DNA of 64,000 nucleotides from Pseudobutyrivibrio ruminis (GTDB taxonomy: Bacteria; Bacillota; Clostridia; Lachnospirales; Lachnospiraceae), in NCBI RefSeq assembly GCF_015057245.1, contig NZ_SVET01000012.1, forward strand, positions 18,683-82,682, written 5' to 3'. The first letter of the stretch is position 1; each line of letters opens with the position of its first letter. Positions 1-8,787 of this stretch are shown here, one piece after another. A program made the translations under genes and the position numbers. Under the pieces are notes generated by a model. That model saw only the letters and a list, made by a program, of their open reading frames with translations, was not told the origin of the DNA and did no database searches.

Positions 1-42
1 ATAACCGTAAGAGTGGTAGGTAAGACACACATAGTGTAAATT

Positions 43-138
43 AAAACAGCCTGTAGGCAACAAGCTCTACTATTTCTCAAGCGAGATATTCCATCGAGCG
101 GAGAAATCAGTAGGCTTGTAGCCGTAACAGGCTGTTTT
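43..138 (+). ncRNA. Structured hairpin element, family A copy 1 (also terminator-like)
   Basis: A long imperfect hairpin. The outer stem AAAACAGCCTGT (43-54) pairs with ACAGGCTGTTTT (127-138) and is followed by a T run to 140, so it could end transcription. Inside it are GTAG (53-56), a closing pair G57-C122, CGTAAC (123-128), the stem CAAGC/GCTTG, a bulged T and a long stem CTACT-ATTTCTC/GAGAAAT-C-AGTAG. The apical loop has GCGAGA...TCGAGC, which can form tandem G-A pairs. The same plan recurs at 32036, 41503 (minus strand) and 41658 with compensatory changes. It lies just past the 3' end of the convergently read rubrerythrin gene. The family is unknown to me and the transcribed strand is inferred from motif orientation. 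Confidence 0.6.
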
Positions 139-161
139 TTATATATGCTAGTGGCTAGCCA

Positions 162-749
162 CTATCCGAAGTAGCGCTTGAGTAAGCCTTCGAGTGCCTT
201 ACCGTGACGAGCTTCGTCGCGAGCCATTTCGTGTACTGTATCGTGGATTGCATCAAGGTTGTTTTTCTTTGCACATTTTGCAAGATCGAACTTACCAGAT
301 GTAGCACCGTATTCACAATCTACACGCCAAGCAAGATTCTTCTTTGTAGAATCTGTCATATTAACTTCTAAGTCAGAACCAAGCAATTCTGCAAACTTAG
401 CTGCATGCTCAGCTTCTTCAAAAGCAGCTTTTTCCCAATATAAACCAATTTCAGGATAACCTTCTCTGTGAGCTACACGAGCCATGCAAAGGTACATACC
501 AACTTCTGAGCACTCGCCTTCAAAGTTAGACTTGAGCTGCTCGAAAATATATTTCTTATCTTCATCAGAAATCTCTGGGTTATTCTTAACTGTAGATGCA
601 TATACGCCAAATTCGTGCTCAGCAGCAAGTGTAAGCTCGCCTTCTACCTTCTTAAACTTATCGCTCTTTGCGTGACAGATAGGGCACTCCTCTGGTGGAT
701 TCTCGCCTTCATAAACATAACCGCATACAGAACAAACATATTTTGCCAT
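162..749 (-). CDS. Reverse rubrerythrin (N-terminal rubredoxin domain)
   Basis: A 195-residue non-haem iron peroxidase that reduces hydrogen peroxide in the cytoplasm of anaerobes. The rubredoxin Cys4 site comes first (C6, C9, C22, C25), followed by a ferritin-like four-helix domain. That domain carries glutamate/histidine iron ligands ([28 protein letters not shown]). This is the reverse of classical rubrerythrin and matches the revRbr type known from Clostridium acetobutylicum, which takes electrons from NADH via a reductase. The start has a good ribosome site (AAAGGAG). It lies 18 nt downstream of a perR-like gene on the same strand, so the two form an operon and peroxide induction is likely. 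Confidence 0.93.
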   Translation of the reverse strand: MAKYVCSVCGYVYEGENPPEECPICHAKSDKFKKVEGELTLAAEHEFGVYASTVKNNPEISDEDKKYIFEQLKSNFEGECSEVGMYLCMARVAHREGYPEIGLYWEKAAFEEAEHAAKFAELLGSDLEVNMTDSTKKNLAWRVDCEYGATSGKFDLAKCAKKNNLDAIHDTVHEMARDEARHGKALEGLLKRYFG

Positions 750-767
750 AATTAGACTCCTTTCACA

Positions 768-1166
768 TTAACCATTGTTATTTGTTTCATTATTAATTAC
801 ACAGTCCTTGCAAACACCAGTAAATAGTAGTGATGCTTGTTCTACTGTGCCAATTCCAGCGCTAGATGCAGCAAGAATTTGTTCTACACTAGGAGTAACA
901 TCTACATCCATCAGTCTGTGGCAGCATCTACAGAAGTAGTGGCTGTGAGCTGAAGTATCAGCATCAAAGTGGTCGGTTCCATCGCCAGTTGAAATCTTTC
1001 GTACCTCTCCTAATTCTACAAGAAGAGTGAGATTTCTATAAACCGTACCAAGACTGATTTTTGGATTTTCCTCCCTAACATGCTGATAAATAACATCTGC
1101 TGTAGGGTGTTCCTTGGTAGACATTAAATATTCTTTTATGGATTCTCTTTGTTTACTATAATTCAT
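768..1166 (-). CDS. perR: Peroxide-responsive Fur-family repressor (PerR-like)
   Basis: A 132-residue Fur-superfamily metalloregulator. It has an N-terminal winged helix (about residues 1-75) with the usual TADVIYQHVREENPKISLGT region, then a dimerisation domain with the His/Asp-rich metal site HFDADTSAHSHYFC. Structural-zinc cysteine pairs are CRCC and CKDC. Its position directly upstream of reverse rubrerythrin in one operon favours PerR over Fur or Zur, but the Fur-family subtype is an inference. A PerR-box-like palindrome lies about 40 nt upstream (1206-1216), which suggests autoregulation. Confidence 0.85.
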   Translation of the reverse strand: MNYSKQRESIKEYLMSTKEHPTADVIYQHVREENPKISLGTVYRNLTLLVELGEVRKISTGDGTDHFDADTSAHSHYFCRCCHRLMDVDVTPSVEQILAASSAGIGTVEQASLLFTGVCKDCVINNETNNNG

Positions 1167-1205
1167 AAAATGAACCTGCCTTTTAAAACCAGATTGGCAA
1201 AATCA

Positions 1206-1216
1206 ATAATGATTAT
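1206..1216. promoter_or_regulatory. PerR-box-like palindrome
   Basis: ATAATGATTAT is a perfect inverted repeat about the central G and lies 40-50 nt upstream of the perR-like start. It fits the core of the PerR consensus (TTATAAT-N-ATTATAA). A second AT-rich palindrome, AGTAATAATTACT, is at 1258-1270. Binding is inferred from position and resemblance. Confidence 0.5.
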
Positions 1217-1396
1217 CTATATAATATCATGTTAATGTGAAAAGTCAATATAAAACTAGTAATAATTACTATTTTATAAAACTGATCATAGTTAGTCTGA
1301 AAAAATCCATTGTAGCTTCACTGTTTTTTCGTAATTGGGTGCTATGATAATCGAAACGAGTATAAATATACATCATAATTATTGAGGGGTATAAGC

Positions 1397-3112
1397 ATGA
1401 ATAGGAAAGGTAAACTAATTGGTAGGGTAGTTGCAATTTCTATAATTGCGGCAGGCATTGGATGTATTCTTCTTTCTATCATAGGTATTACAGAAATACG
1501 CACCACATATTTGGATATGACAGAAGAAGAACTACATACAGCTGTAACAATTGCAGATAGCGAATTTACAAAAATGTGGGACGGAGATTGGAGCTGGGAT
1601 GGTACAACTATCATGAAGGGCGAGGAGCCTGTTTATGAAGAGTATCTAGCTACAATGGAGGAATTAAAAGCTCAGACTAATCTTGATTACACCGTATTTT
1701 ATGGAGACACTAGAGTAATAACCACTATTAAAAAAGAGGGCACAGATGAGTACTTTACAAATTCTCAAGCCTCTCAGGAAATGGTGGATACAGTTGTAAA
1801 GGGCGGCAAGGCACTATATAAACCTAATGTTACAATTCAAGGAACTAACTATTATGTTTACTATTCACCATTAGCAAATGACGATGGAACAATAGTAGGT
1901 ATGATGTTTGTAGGTCGTGATGCTTCATCTATTAACGCAACCATATACAGAGTATCTGGCGTTGTTGTTTTGGTAAATATAATTGTGTGCATCACCTTAT
2001 TAGTTATAGGAATAACATCCTCAAAGAAGGGCACAAAGGCAATGAATATGATTGCTGATTCTATTATAGCGGTAGAGGAAGGCAATCTTACAGAGGAGGT
2101 TCCTGAAGTTCTTATTAAACGAGGAGATGAGCTTGGAACCATTGCAGAAAGCATTAGTAATTTGCGGGACAAGCTTCTTGATATTATTGGTACTAGCGTA
2201 AGACTTTCTGGTGAAGTTACATCATCGGGAGATGATTTAGCTAATTCAGCGGAGGATGCTTCAAATGCATCTAACTTGGTAACATCAGCAGTCAATGATA
2301 TTTCTACAGGGGCTGTTAGTCAGGCTGAAAGTGTACAAAGCTCAGCAGAGAATGTTAGCGAAATCGGTGTCGATATTGAAACAATCACAGAGAATGTAAC
2401 TACACTTAATACAAATACAGATGATATGAAGGATGCATGCTCTAGCTCTATGAAAGCTCTAGATGTTTTGGTTATGCAGAATTCAAATGTTATGGATTCA
2501 ATGAAGGTAATTGATGAGCAGATTAGAAACACCAATGCATCTGTACAAAATATAGCAGAGTCTTCTAAGTTGATTACTGATATTGCATCTCAAACTAATT
2601 TGTTGGCGCTTAATGCTTCTATAGAGGCTGCTCGTGCCGGAGAGTCAGGCAAGGGATTTGCGGTAGTTGCAGATGAAATTGGAAAGCTTGCATCTCAGTC
2701 AGCAGAGACTGCAGAGCAGATAAATGCAATTATTGGTGAGCTTACAACTGAGTCTCAGAATTCAATTGCTACTATTGAGCGGATGAATACAGACCTGGCT
2801 CAACAGTCTGACCAACTTGACGAGACAAAACAGAATATGGAAAAGATGCAGGAAGGTGTTGAAAGCGTATCAATTAATGCTAAGGAGATTTCTTCTAGGA
2901 TTGATAATCTTGATGCTGCAAAGGCAAACCTTGTGGAAATTATTGATAATCTTTCAGCTATTTCAGAACAGAATGCTGCATCTTCTACAGAAACTAAGAA
3001 TTCCATGGATAATCTTAATGAAACATTTGAGGTTATTACAAATGCATCTGAGTCCCTCAAGGATTTAGCTAAGCAATTATATGAAAAGATCAGTTACTTC
3101 TCAATAGATTAA
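1397..3112 (+). CDS. Methyl-accepting chemotaxis protein with periplasmic Cache-type sensor
   Basis: A 571-residue chemoreceptor. An N-terminal membrane segment (about 8-30) is followed by an extracellular domain of roughly 150 residues that resembles single-Cache sensors ([14 protein letters not shown], then [19 protein letters not shown]). A second membrane segment (about 180-200) leads to a HAMP region and the long cytoplasmic coiled coil. The signalling tip [20 protein letters not shown] is nearly invariant in the family. The ATG at 1397 is chosen because GAGGGG precedes it by about 8 nt; an upstream TTG at 1382 lacks a site. It is monocistronic, ending at a strong terminator. The ligand is unknown, and no chemotaxis kinase genes lie nearby. 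Confidence 0.9.
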   Translation: MNRKGKLIGRVVAISIIAAGIGCILLSIIGITEIRTTYLDMTEEELHTAVTIADSEFTKMWDGDWSWDGTTIMKGEEPVYEEYLATMEELKAQTNLDYTVFYGDTRVITTIKKEGTDEYFTNSQASQEMVDTVVKGGKALYKPNVTIQGTNYYVYYSPLANDDGTIVGMMFVGRDASSINATIYRVSGVVVLVNIIVCITLLVIGITSSKKGTKAMNMIADSIIAVEEGNLTEEVPEVLIKRGDELGTIAESISNLRDKLLDIIGTSVRLSGEVTSSGDDLANSAEDASNASNLVTSAVNDISTGAVSQAESVQSSAENVSEIGVDIETITENVTTLNTNTDDMKDACSSSMKALDVLVMQNSNVMDSMKVIDEQIRNTNASVQNIAESSKLITDIASQTNLLALNASIEAARAGESGKGFAVVADEIGKLASQSAETAEQINAIIGELTTESQNSIATIERMNTDLAQQSDQLDETKQNMEKMQEGVESVSINAKEISSRIDNLDAAKANLVEIIDNLSAISEQNAASSTETKNSMDNLNETFEVITNASESLKDLAKQLYEKISYFSID

Positions 3113-3121
3113 AAAAATAAT

Positions 3122-3143
3122 CCCGAATCCGTTTGGATTCGGG
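3122..3143. terminator. Bidirectional Rho-independent terminator
   Basis: CCCGAATCC-GTTT-GGATTCGGG followed by ATTTATTT. It sits between the convergent chemoreceptor and PqqD-like genes, with A-rich sequence on the other side, so it can serve both. Confidence 0.9.
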
Positions 3144-3149
3144 ATTTAT

Positions 3150-3494
3150 TTATGCTTTAAGTGTAATATAACCGACGTTTTTTAGATTGTTCATGTATAC
3201 GCTAAGTCGCTCGTAAAGTGGCTCGGCTTCTTCACCGTATTTCTCTTTTACAAGCTGTCCGATTTCGTAAACGGATTTCTTGCCATCAATACAAGTGAAA
3301 ATGTAGCTACCCATTCCTTCTAAATGAATGTGGGAAACAGCTGGCTTATGAAAAAACTTTTGAGCAATACGATTTGTAATGCCTGTGTTTTCCATATCAA
3401 CTATAACTTCGCCTGATTCATCTGTGGCCCAGGTAAGTCCATCTTTAATTTCAAATACATAATCTAAAAAGTTGTCTGATTTATTATTTCTCAT
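3150..3494 (-). CDS. PqqD-like (RRE-type) small protein
   Basis: About 114 residues with a PqqD-like winged-helix fold: a beta-rich start (DYVFEIKDGLTWATDESGEV), then IDGKKSVYEIGQLVKEKYG and a C-terminal helix ending NLKNVGYITL. PqqD domains bind peptide substrates in RiPP pathways, but no radical SAM, protease or precursor gene is adjacent. The ATG at 3494 is preferred over one at 3515 because GGAAAG precedes it; it overlaps the upstream OPT transporter gene by 11 nt, implying translational coupling. The context suggests a partner or regulator of peptide uptake rather than a cofactor-synthesis role. That role is inference; the family call is fairly secure. Confidence 0.75.
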   Translation of the reverse strand: MRNNKSDNFLDYVFEIKDGLTWATDESGEVIVDMENTGITNRIAQKFFHKPAVSHIHLEGMGSYIFTCIDGKKSVYEIGQLVKEKYGEEAEPLYERLSVYMNNLKNVGYITLKA

Positions 3495-5364
3495 TTTTCT
3501 TTCCATTAGCAGCATACCAAACTACAGCAACTACAAGAACTAAAAGGATGAATGCCTGAACGTTTCCTGATGGGATAACGCTTGAAAGGTTCATCTTGTC
3601 GAGAAGGCCTACTACAGCGAAGATAGCAAGTAATACACCTACGATACCTTCACCAGCGATAAGTCCTGAACAGAAGAGGATACCCTTTCCGCTCTCGTCC
3701 TTCTCTGCACCATACTTCTTGTCTGCGAAAAGTCTTACAAGACCACCGAGCATGATTGTAGCTGAAAGCTCAAGTGGAAGGTAAAGACCGATAGCAACTG
3801 GAAGCGCACCAATTCCAAGAATCTCAATAGCGATTGAGATGAAAGCACCGATAAAGATAAGTGCCCATGGAAGGTTTCCATTCATAACACCTTCGATAAT
3901 CATCTTCATCATTGTAGCCTGTGGAGCTGCAAGAGCATCTGTACCGAAGCCATAAGCAGAGTTAAGAAGAATCATAACACCACCGATTGCAAGAGCTGCT
4001 GCGATAGTACCCATGATTTCACCGTACTGCTGCTTCTTAGGTGTAGCACCAAGGATATAACCTGTCTTAAGATCCTGTGAAGTATCACCAGCCATACAAG
4101 CTGCGATACAAATGATAGAACCGATTGCGATAGCACCCTGCATACCGTGAGCGCCTGTATCACCAGCAACCTTTAAGCAGATTGTAGCGATAAGGATAGT
4201 AGCAATTGTCATACCTGAAACAGGGTTGTTTGAGCTACCTACAAGACCAACCATACGTGAAGAAACGGCACTGAAGAAGAAACCGAATACTACGATGATA
4301 ATAGCACCAAGTAATGAAACTGGTACAGCAGGTACAAGCCAGATAGCAAGGATAAGTACTACGATAGCACCAAGTACAAATCTGATGTCCATATCAAGAG
4401 CAGTTCTCTCGTTTGTAGTAGTACCAGCATTCTTGATGCTCTTGATAGAATCCATAAATGTCTTAACGATAAGTGGAAGTGTCTTGATAAGGCTGATGAT
4501 ACCAGCAGAAGCAACGGCACCTGCACCGATATACTTAATGTAGCTTGCCCAGATAGCTGAAGCGCCGCCAGTAGCATAAAGCTCTGCAACAGAAACGCTA
4601 GCTGGATACATAACGATGTCGCCACCAAATGTAACAATAGCTGGGATGAGAACGAACCATCCGATTACACCACCGGCGAACATGTAAGCTGAAATACGAG
4701 GACCGCAGATATAACCAACTGAAACAAGAGCTGGATAAACTTCTGCAGAAAGCTCTGTCTTTAAAGCATCAAGCTTGATTGTAACAACACCCTGGATAGC
4801 ATAAAAACCGTCAACAAGGATCTTTACAACAGCACCGATTCCCATACCAATGAAAACGGACTTAGCAGATGAGCCACCCTCTTCTCCTGCAAGAAGAACC
4901 TCTGCACAAGCAGTTCCTTCTGGATAAGGGAGAACACCATGCTCCTGAACGATAAGTGCGCTACGAAGTGGAACCATGAAGAATACTCCAAGTAAACCAC
5001 CAAATAGAGCGATTACAGTAATTGTAACAAGTGAAGGTGTTTCCATAACGCCTTCCTTTGCCCAAAGAAAAAGTGCAGGCATTGTAAAGATTGCACCTGC
5101 AGCAAGAGACTCACCGGCTGACCCGATAGTCTGAACCATGTTACTTTCAAGGATTGAGTCCTTCTTTAAGATAACACGGATAACTGCCATAGAAATAACA
5201 GCTGCTGGGATAGAAGCTGAAACTGTCATACCAACTCTAAGTCCCAAGTAAGCGTTCGCTGCACCGAAGATAACAGCAAGAAGAAGACCCATGATAATAG
5301 AAGTAGGAGTCATCTCTGGAGTTACTTTGTCTGCAGGAACGTAAGGTTTGAATTCCTGATTCAT
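3484..5364 (-). CDS. OPT-family oligopeptide transporter
   Basis: A 626-residue integral membrane protein with about 14-16 hydrophobic segments, the normal length for bacterial OPT transporters. The N-terminal motif GLRVGMTVSASIPAAVISM and the region PYPEGTACAEVLLAGEEGG are family signatures, as are NNPVSGMTIATI and CMAGDTSQDLKTGYILGATP. OPT proteins import small peptides, or in some cases metal chelates, with protons. The gene is cotranscribed with a PqqD-like gene that overlaps its 3' end. Upstream, 46-97 nt from the start, is a cluster of TAAAGTG half-sites shared with two amino-acid-related units. The ribosome site is AAAGGAG. The substrate is not predictable from sequence alone. Confidence 0.92.
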   Translation of the reverse strand: MNQEFKPYVPADKVTPEMTPTSIIMGLLLAVIFGAANAYLGLRVGMTVSASIPAAVISMAVIRVILKKDSILESNMVQTIGSAGESLAAGAIFTMPALFLWAKEGVMETPSLVTITVIALFGGLLGVFFMVPLRSALIVQEHGVLPYPEGTACAEVLLAGEEGGSSAKSVFIGMGIGAVVKILVDGFYAIQGVVTIKLDALKTELSAEVYPALVSVGYICGPRISAYMFAGGVIGWFVLIPAIVTFGGDIVMYPASVSVAELYATGGASAIWASYIKYIGAGAVASAGIISLIKTLPLIVKTFMDSIKSIKNAGTTTNERTALDMDIRFVLGAIVVLILAIWLVPAVPVSLLGAIIIVVFGFFFSAVSSRMVGLVGSSNNPVSGMTIATILIATICLKVAGDTGAHGMQGAIAIGSIICIAACMAGDTSQDLKTGYILGATPKKQQYGEIMGTIAAALAIGGVMILLNSAYGFGTDALAAPQATMMKMIIEGVMNGNLPWALIFIGAFISIAIEILGIGALPVAIGLYLPLELSATIMLGGLVRLFADKKYGAEKDESGKGILFCSGLIAGEGIVGVLLAIFAVVGLLDKMNLSSVIPSGNVQAFILLVLVVAVVWYAANGKKNEK

Positions 5365-5409
5365 AATATTTTATCTCCTTTAATAACAACAGTTTTTACA
5401 TTATATATT

Positions 5410-5461
5410 CACTTTAAAGTGGATGCAAATTGATGTATTAAAGTGATAAAGTGTTAAAGTG
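5410..5461. promoter_or_regulatory. Cluster of TAAAGTG half-sites upstream of the OPT transporter
   Basis: A perfect palindrome CACTTTAAAGTG (5410-5421) is followed by three direct TAAAGTG copies at 5439, 5447 and 5455, spaced exactly 8 nt apart. The palindrome's half-site begins at 5415, 24 nt before the first direct copy, so all four lie on an 8-nt lattice. The same half-site forms inverted repeats at 5817-5836 and 8710-8729. Likely operators for one regulator; the regulator is not identified. Confidence 0.6.
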
Positions 5462-5610
5462 CAACCGGTAAACCTATTATCTTAAACGTTTTAGAGCAAA
5501 AAGTTCATAAATTGTTCACAAAATGCCTATAGACAAAACGAAGTTGTGAGAATAATATATAGAAGTTCGCTATATAGACGAGAAATTTATAGACGGGGAG
5601 GCATGGAAAA

Positions 5611-5748
5611 ATGGCTATTGGTGAAATCATTACTTGCACAAGTCCTGAAGATTTGTACAGAAGAGCAGAGGACTTACTTCAAAAAGGAGTTAAAACAGTA
5701 TTCGTTGCACGTAACACCTTAAAGGTTGTCAGCGTTACTACAAAATAG
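5611..5748 (+). CDS. Small 45-residue protein of unknown function
   Basis: A short open reading frame beginning MAIGEIITCTSPEDLY and ending NTLKVVSVTTK. A strong ribosome site GGGGAGG (5595-5601) sits 9 nt before the ATG, and a terminator follows directly, so it has the makings of a complete monocistronic gene. The sequence is amphipathic (EDLYRRAEDLLQKGVKTV) with no signal or membrane segment, and could be one helix followed by a beta strand. I do not recognise a family. An overlapping ATG at 5603 in another frame is too close to the ribosome site. Confidence 0.65.
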   Translation: MAIGEIITCTSPEDLYRRAEDLLQKGVKTVFVARNTLKVVSVTTK

Positions 5749-5762
5749 ATCCGAAATGCCTG

Positions 5763-5794
5763 GACCGATGGAATTATCCATCGGTCTTTTTTTG
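5763..5794 (+). terminator. Rho-independent terminator after the 45-residue gene
   Basis: A perfect 10-bp stem, GACCGATGGA-ATTA-TCCATCGGTC, followed directly by a run of eight T. Confidence 0.93.
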
Positions 5795-5816
5795 TTTTGG
5801 GATTGTTATAATTCTA

Positions 5817-5836
5817 CACTTTAACTTGCTAAAGTA
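5817..5836. promoter_or_regulatory. Operator-like inverted repeat upstream of the ABC transporter operon
   Basis: CACTTTA-N6-TAAAGTA, 52 nt upstream of the binding-protein start. Size and spacing are the same as the repeat before aspartate kinase (8710-8729). Confidence 0.55.
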
Positions 5837-5887
5837 ATATGATAGAATGAATCACATGATAAGTTTTGGGTAAAGGAGAAGAGATAT

Positions 5888-6949
5888 ATGAAAAAGAAAG
5901 TCTTATCTATGATGTTAAGTATGGTCATGGCTACTGCAATGCTAGTTGGTTGTGGTGCATCTTCAGATAATAATGAGACTATCAAAGAAGAGGAAACTGC
6001 AGCCAGTGCTGAGGGGCAGGTTTATAAAGTCGGTATCGTTCAGTATGTAGACGATGCTTCATTAAATCAGATTGTAGCCAACCTTGAGTCACAGCTTGAT
6101 TTGCTTGCCAAGGAAAACGGATGTACATTTGAGTATGAAGACTACTATTATAATGGCAATGCAGATTCAACCACAATCAACCAGATTGTTACTGAGCTCA
6201 TTAATGACGAGGTTGATGTCATTGTACCAATTGCTACTCCTACAGCAATGATTTGTCAGGCGGCAACAGAGGATAATCAGATTCCAGTGGTGTTTGCAGC
6301 TGTATCAGATCCTGAGGCAGCAGGTCTTGTAGAGAGCAATGACGCACCAGGTGCAAATGTTACAGGTACATCTGATGCGTTAAATACAGAGGCAGTACTT
6401 GATTTAATGCTTGCACAGAATAGAGACTTGAATAAAGTAGGTTTACTTTATGATAAGGGGCAGGATGCATCAGCAGGACCAATCGAGGATGCAAAGAAGT
6501 ACCTTGAGGCTGCTGGCATCGAATATATTGAAAAGACAGGAAACACAAATGATGAGGTTATGCTTGCTGCAGATGCACTTGTTGCAGAGGGAGTAGAGGC
6601 TGTATTTACACCAACAGACAACACTATTATGACAGCAGAGCTTGGCATCTACGAGAAGTTTATCGACGCTGGTATCCCACACTATTGTGGTGCAGATTCA
6701 TTCGCTCTTAATGGCGCTTACCTTGGATATGGTGTAAACTATGCGACACTTGGCCAGGAGACTGCAAACATGGTTGCAGAAATCCTTGTAGAGGGTAAAG
6801 ATCCAGCAACACTTCCAGTTAAGACTCTTGATAATGGAACAGCTACTGTTAACACTGAAACAGCAGCAGCCCTTAATCTAGATTATGATAAGCTTCGCGA
6901 TATGTGCGATGGATTAGTTGAAGTGCAGACAGCGGAGGAATTTGATTAA
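5888..6949 (+). CDS. ABC transporter substrate-binding lipoprotein (TrpX-like family)
   Basis: A 353-residue exported lipoprotein. The signal peptide ends in the lipobox MLVGCG, followed by a short acidic linker and a two-lobed binding domain of the ABC_sub_bind type (PF04392), for example YKVGIVQYVDDASLNQIV and GVNYATLGQETANMVAEIL. Family members characterised in Firmicutes bind aromatic amino acids such as tryptophan, so an amino-acid ligand is plausible but unproven. It is the first gene of a three-gene operon with permease and ATPase; its stop overlaps the permease start by one base. Ribosome site AAAGGAG. The preceding inverted repeat suggests regulation together with OPT and aspartate kinase. 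Confidence 0.85.
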   Translation: MKKKVLSMMLSMVMATAMLVGCGASSDNNETIKEEETAASAEGQVYKVGIVQYVDDASLNQIVANLESQLDLLAKENGCTFEYEDYYYNGNADSTTINQIVTELINDEVDVIVPIATPTAMICQAATEDNQIPVVFAAVSDPEAAGLVESNDAPGANVTGTSDALNTEAVLDLMLAQNRDLNKVGLLYDKGQDASAGPIEDAKKYLEAAGIEYIEKTGNTNDEVMLAADALVAEGVEAVFTPTDNTIMTAELGIYEKFIDAGIPHYCGADSFALNGAYLGYGVNYATLGQETANMVAEILVEGKDPATLPVKTLDNGTATVNTETAAALNLDYDKLRDMCDGLVEVQTAEEFD

Positions 6950-7893
6950 TGTCTAGTATTTTTACAGTGTCGATTTTTCAAAGTGCTTTAGAACTAGGGT
7001 GTATATACGCCCTAGTTGCTTTGGCACTTTTTATTTCTTTTACAATACTTAATATTGCAGATTTGACAACAGATGGATGTTTCACATTAGGCTGTGCGGT
7101 TGGTGCCATGGTCACTTTAGCTGGGCATCCATTTCTTGCACTAATTGCTGCCATGGTGGCAGGTGCAATGGCGGGTTTTGTTACAGCCTTTTTGCAGACA
7201 AAGCTTGGGGTTGAATCAATTCTTGCTGGTATCATTGTCAATACCGGGCTATACACAATAAATATTGCTGTTATGGGATTTTCTTCTATAGCAAATCTTT
7301 TTGGATGCGACACTTTATTTTCCATAGGAAAGGATACTCTTGGTAGCACCTTCCTTGGGGACTGGTACAAGGTCATTTTGGTGGCCCTTATTGTTGCAGT
7401 GATATCCTCTATTTTATGGTGGTTTTTAGGTACCACTTTAGGTATGTCGATTCGTGCCACAGGTGACAATGCAGATATGGTCAAATCTTCATCTATTAAT
7501 CCTACATTTACAATTACTGTAGGCCTTTGTCTTGCAAACTCACTTACTGGTCTTTCAGGAGCATTGATTGCTCAGTATCAAAAGTCGGCAGACATTAATA
7601 TTGGAACAGGAATGGTTACAATAGCCCTTGCATCGCTTATCATTGGTCAGACTTTGATAGGAAATAAGGGAAGTATGCTTCGTAGAATTTTAGGTACTAT
7701 TTTAGGATCTGTGCTTTATCGTTTTATTGTTGCAATAGCGCTCCGACTTTCTGTACCAGCAGAGGCATTAAAGCTTGTATCAGCACTTATTGTTGCTATC
7801 GCTATTGCGGCTCCTTATGTAAGGAAAAAGGTTGCCCTTAAAAAGAGAGAGTTTGCAAACTATAGAGGCAATGTAAAGGGGGAGGTAAAGTAA
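6949..7893 (+). CDS. ABC transporter permease (TrpY-like)
   Basis: A 314-residue permease of the BPD_transp_2 type with about 8-9 membrane segments. Features include NIADLTTDGCFTLGCAVGAM, the LGVESILAGIIVNTGLYTINI stretch and TTLGMSIRATGDNADMVKSS, which resemble the branched-chain/ribose permease fold. The start overlaps the previous stop (TAATG), with GGAGG 10 nt before it, and the ATPase gene overlaps its own stop in the same way. It forms the membrane channel of the importer. Confidence 0.88.
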   Translation: MSSIFTVSIFQSALELGCIYALVALALFISFTILNIADLTTDGCFTLGCAVGAMVTLAGHPFLALIAAMVAGAMAGFVTAFLQTKLGVESILAGIIVNTGLYTINIAVMGFSSIANLFGCDTLFSIGKDTLGSTFLGDWYKVILVALIVAVISSILWWFLGTTLGMSIRATGDNADMVKSSSINPTFTITVGLCLANSLTGLSGALIAQYQKSADINIGTGMVTIALASLIIGQTLIGNKGSMLRRILGTILGSVLYRFIVAIALRLSVPAEALKLVSALIVAIAIAAPYVRKKVALKKREFANYRGNVKGEVK

Positions 7894-8693
7894 TGCTAAA
7901 AATTGATAATATCTCTAAAACCTTCAACCCTGGTACAGTTAATGAAAAAGCTGCACTCACAAATCTTTCTTTAGAGCTGAAAGATGGAGATTTTGCTACA
8001 ATCGTTGGTTCAAACGGAGCAGGAAAATCAACAATGTTTAATGCCATTGCAGGAACATTTATTGTTGATGAGGGCAATATCTATTTGGACGATGAGGATA
8101 TCACTTTCAAAAAGGAATATATGCGAAGCAGAGTCATTGGACATCTTTTCCAGGACCCTTTAAAGGGAACTGCTCCAAATATGACCATCGAAGAAAACAT
8201 GGCTTTGGCATATCTTCGTGCTTCTCATTCTTCAGGAAAGCTGTTCTCAAGAATTAGCGCAAAGGATAAATCGCGCTTTAGAGAACAATTATCCTTGCTT
8301 GGAATGGGACTAGAGGATAGAATGAAACAGCCGGTTGGTTTGCTTTCAGGTGGACAAAGACAAGCTCTTACACTTTTAATGGCTACATTTGTTACTCCAA
8401 AGCTATTGCTATTAGATGAGCACACCGCAGCCCTTGACCCAGCCACAGCAGAAAAGGTTTTGGACCTTACAAAATCTATTGTTAAGGAACAGGGAATAAC
8501 TTGTCTGATGGTTACTCACAACATGCATCAGGCACTTGAGGTTGGAAATCGTACCCTGATGATGAATGCAGGACACATTGTCTTTGACACCTCTGGAGAG
8601 GAACGTTCAAAGCTTACAGTTGCAGACCTTTTGGAGAAGTTCAAAACTGGAGCTGGGGAAGAATTAGACAATGATAGGGTTTTACTTTCATAA
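7893..8693 (+). CDS. ABC transporter ATP-binding protein (TrpZ-like)
   Basis: A 266-residue single-domain ABC ATPase with Walker A GSNGAGKST, signature LSGGQRQAL, Walker B LLLLDEHTAALDP (histidine after the catalytic Glu, common in this subfamily) and a switch histidine in MVTHNMHQAL. It energises the adjacent permease. The overlap TAATG and the ribosome site GGGGGAGG show tight operon organisation. The operon ends here, about 95 nt before aspartate kinase, which has its own operator-like site. Confidence 0.92.
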   Translation: MLKIDNISKTFNPGTVNEKAALTNLSLELKDGDFATIVGSNGAGKSTMFNAIAGTFIVDEGNIYLDDEDITFKKEYMRSRVIGHLFQDPLKGTAPNMTIEENMALAYLRASHSSGKLFSRISAKDKSRFREQLSLLGMGLEDRMKQPVGLLSGGQRQALTLLMATFVTPKLLLLDEHTAALDPATAEKVLDLTKSIVKEQGITCLMVTHNMHQALEVGNRTLMMNAGHIVFDTSGEERSKLTVADLLEKFKTGAGEELDNDRVLLS

Positions 8694-8709
8694 CTTTTAT
8701 GCAAGTTAC

Positions 8710-8729
8710 CACTTTAAATCACTAAAGTG
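8710..8729. promoter_or_regulatory. Operator-like inverted repeat upstream of aspartate kinase
   Basis: Perfect CACTTTA-N6-TAAAGTG, 58 nt upstream of the start and just before an AT-rich region (TATTATATTATAA) that may hold the -10 element. It matches the site at 5817-5836 in both sequence and spacing. Confidence 0.6.
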
Positions 8730-8787
8730 TTTTAGTATTATATTATAACCGAGCTATATCTATATAAAACAGGAAGAGGAAATAATA

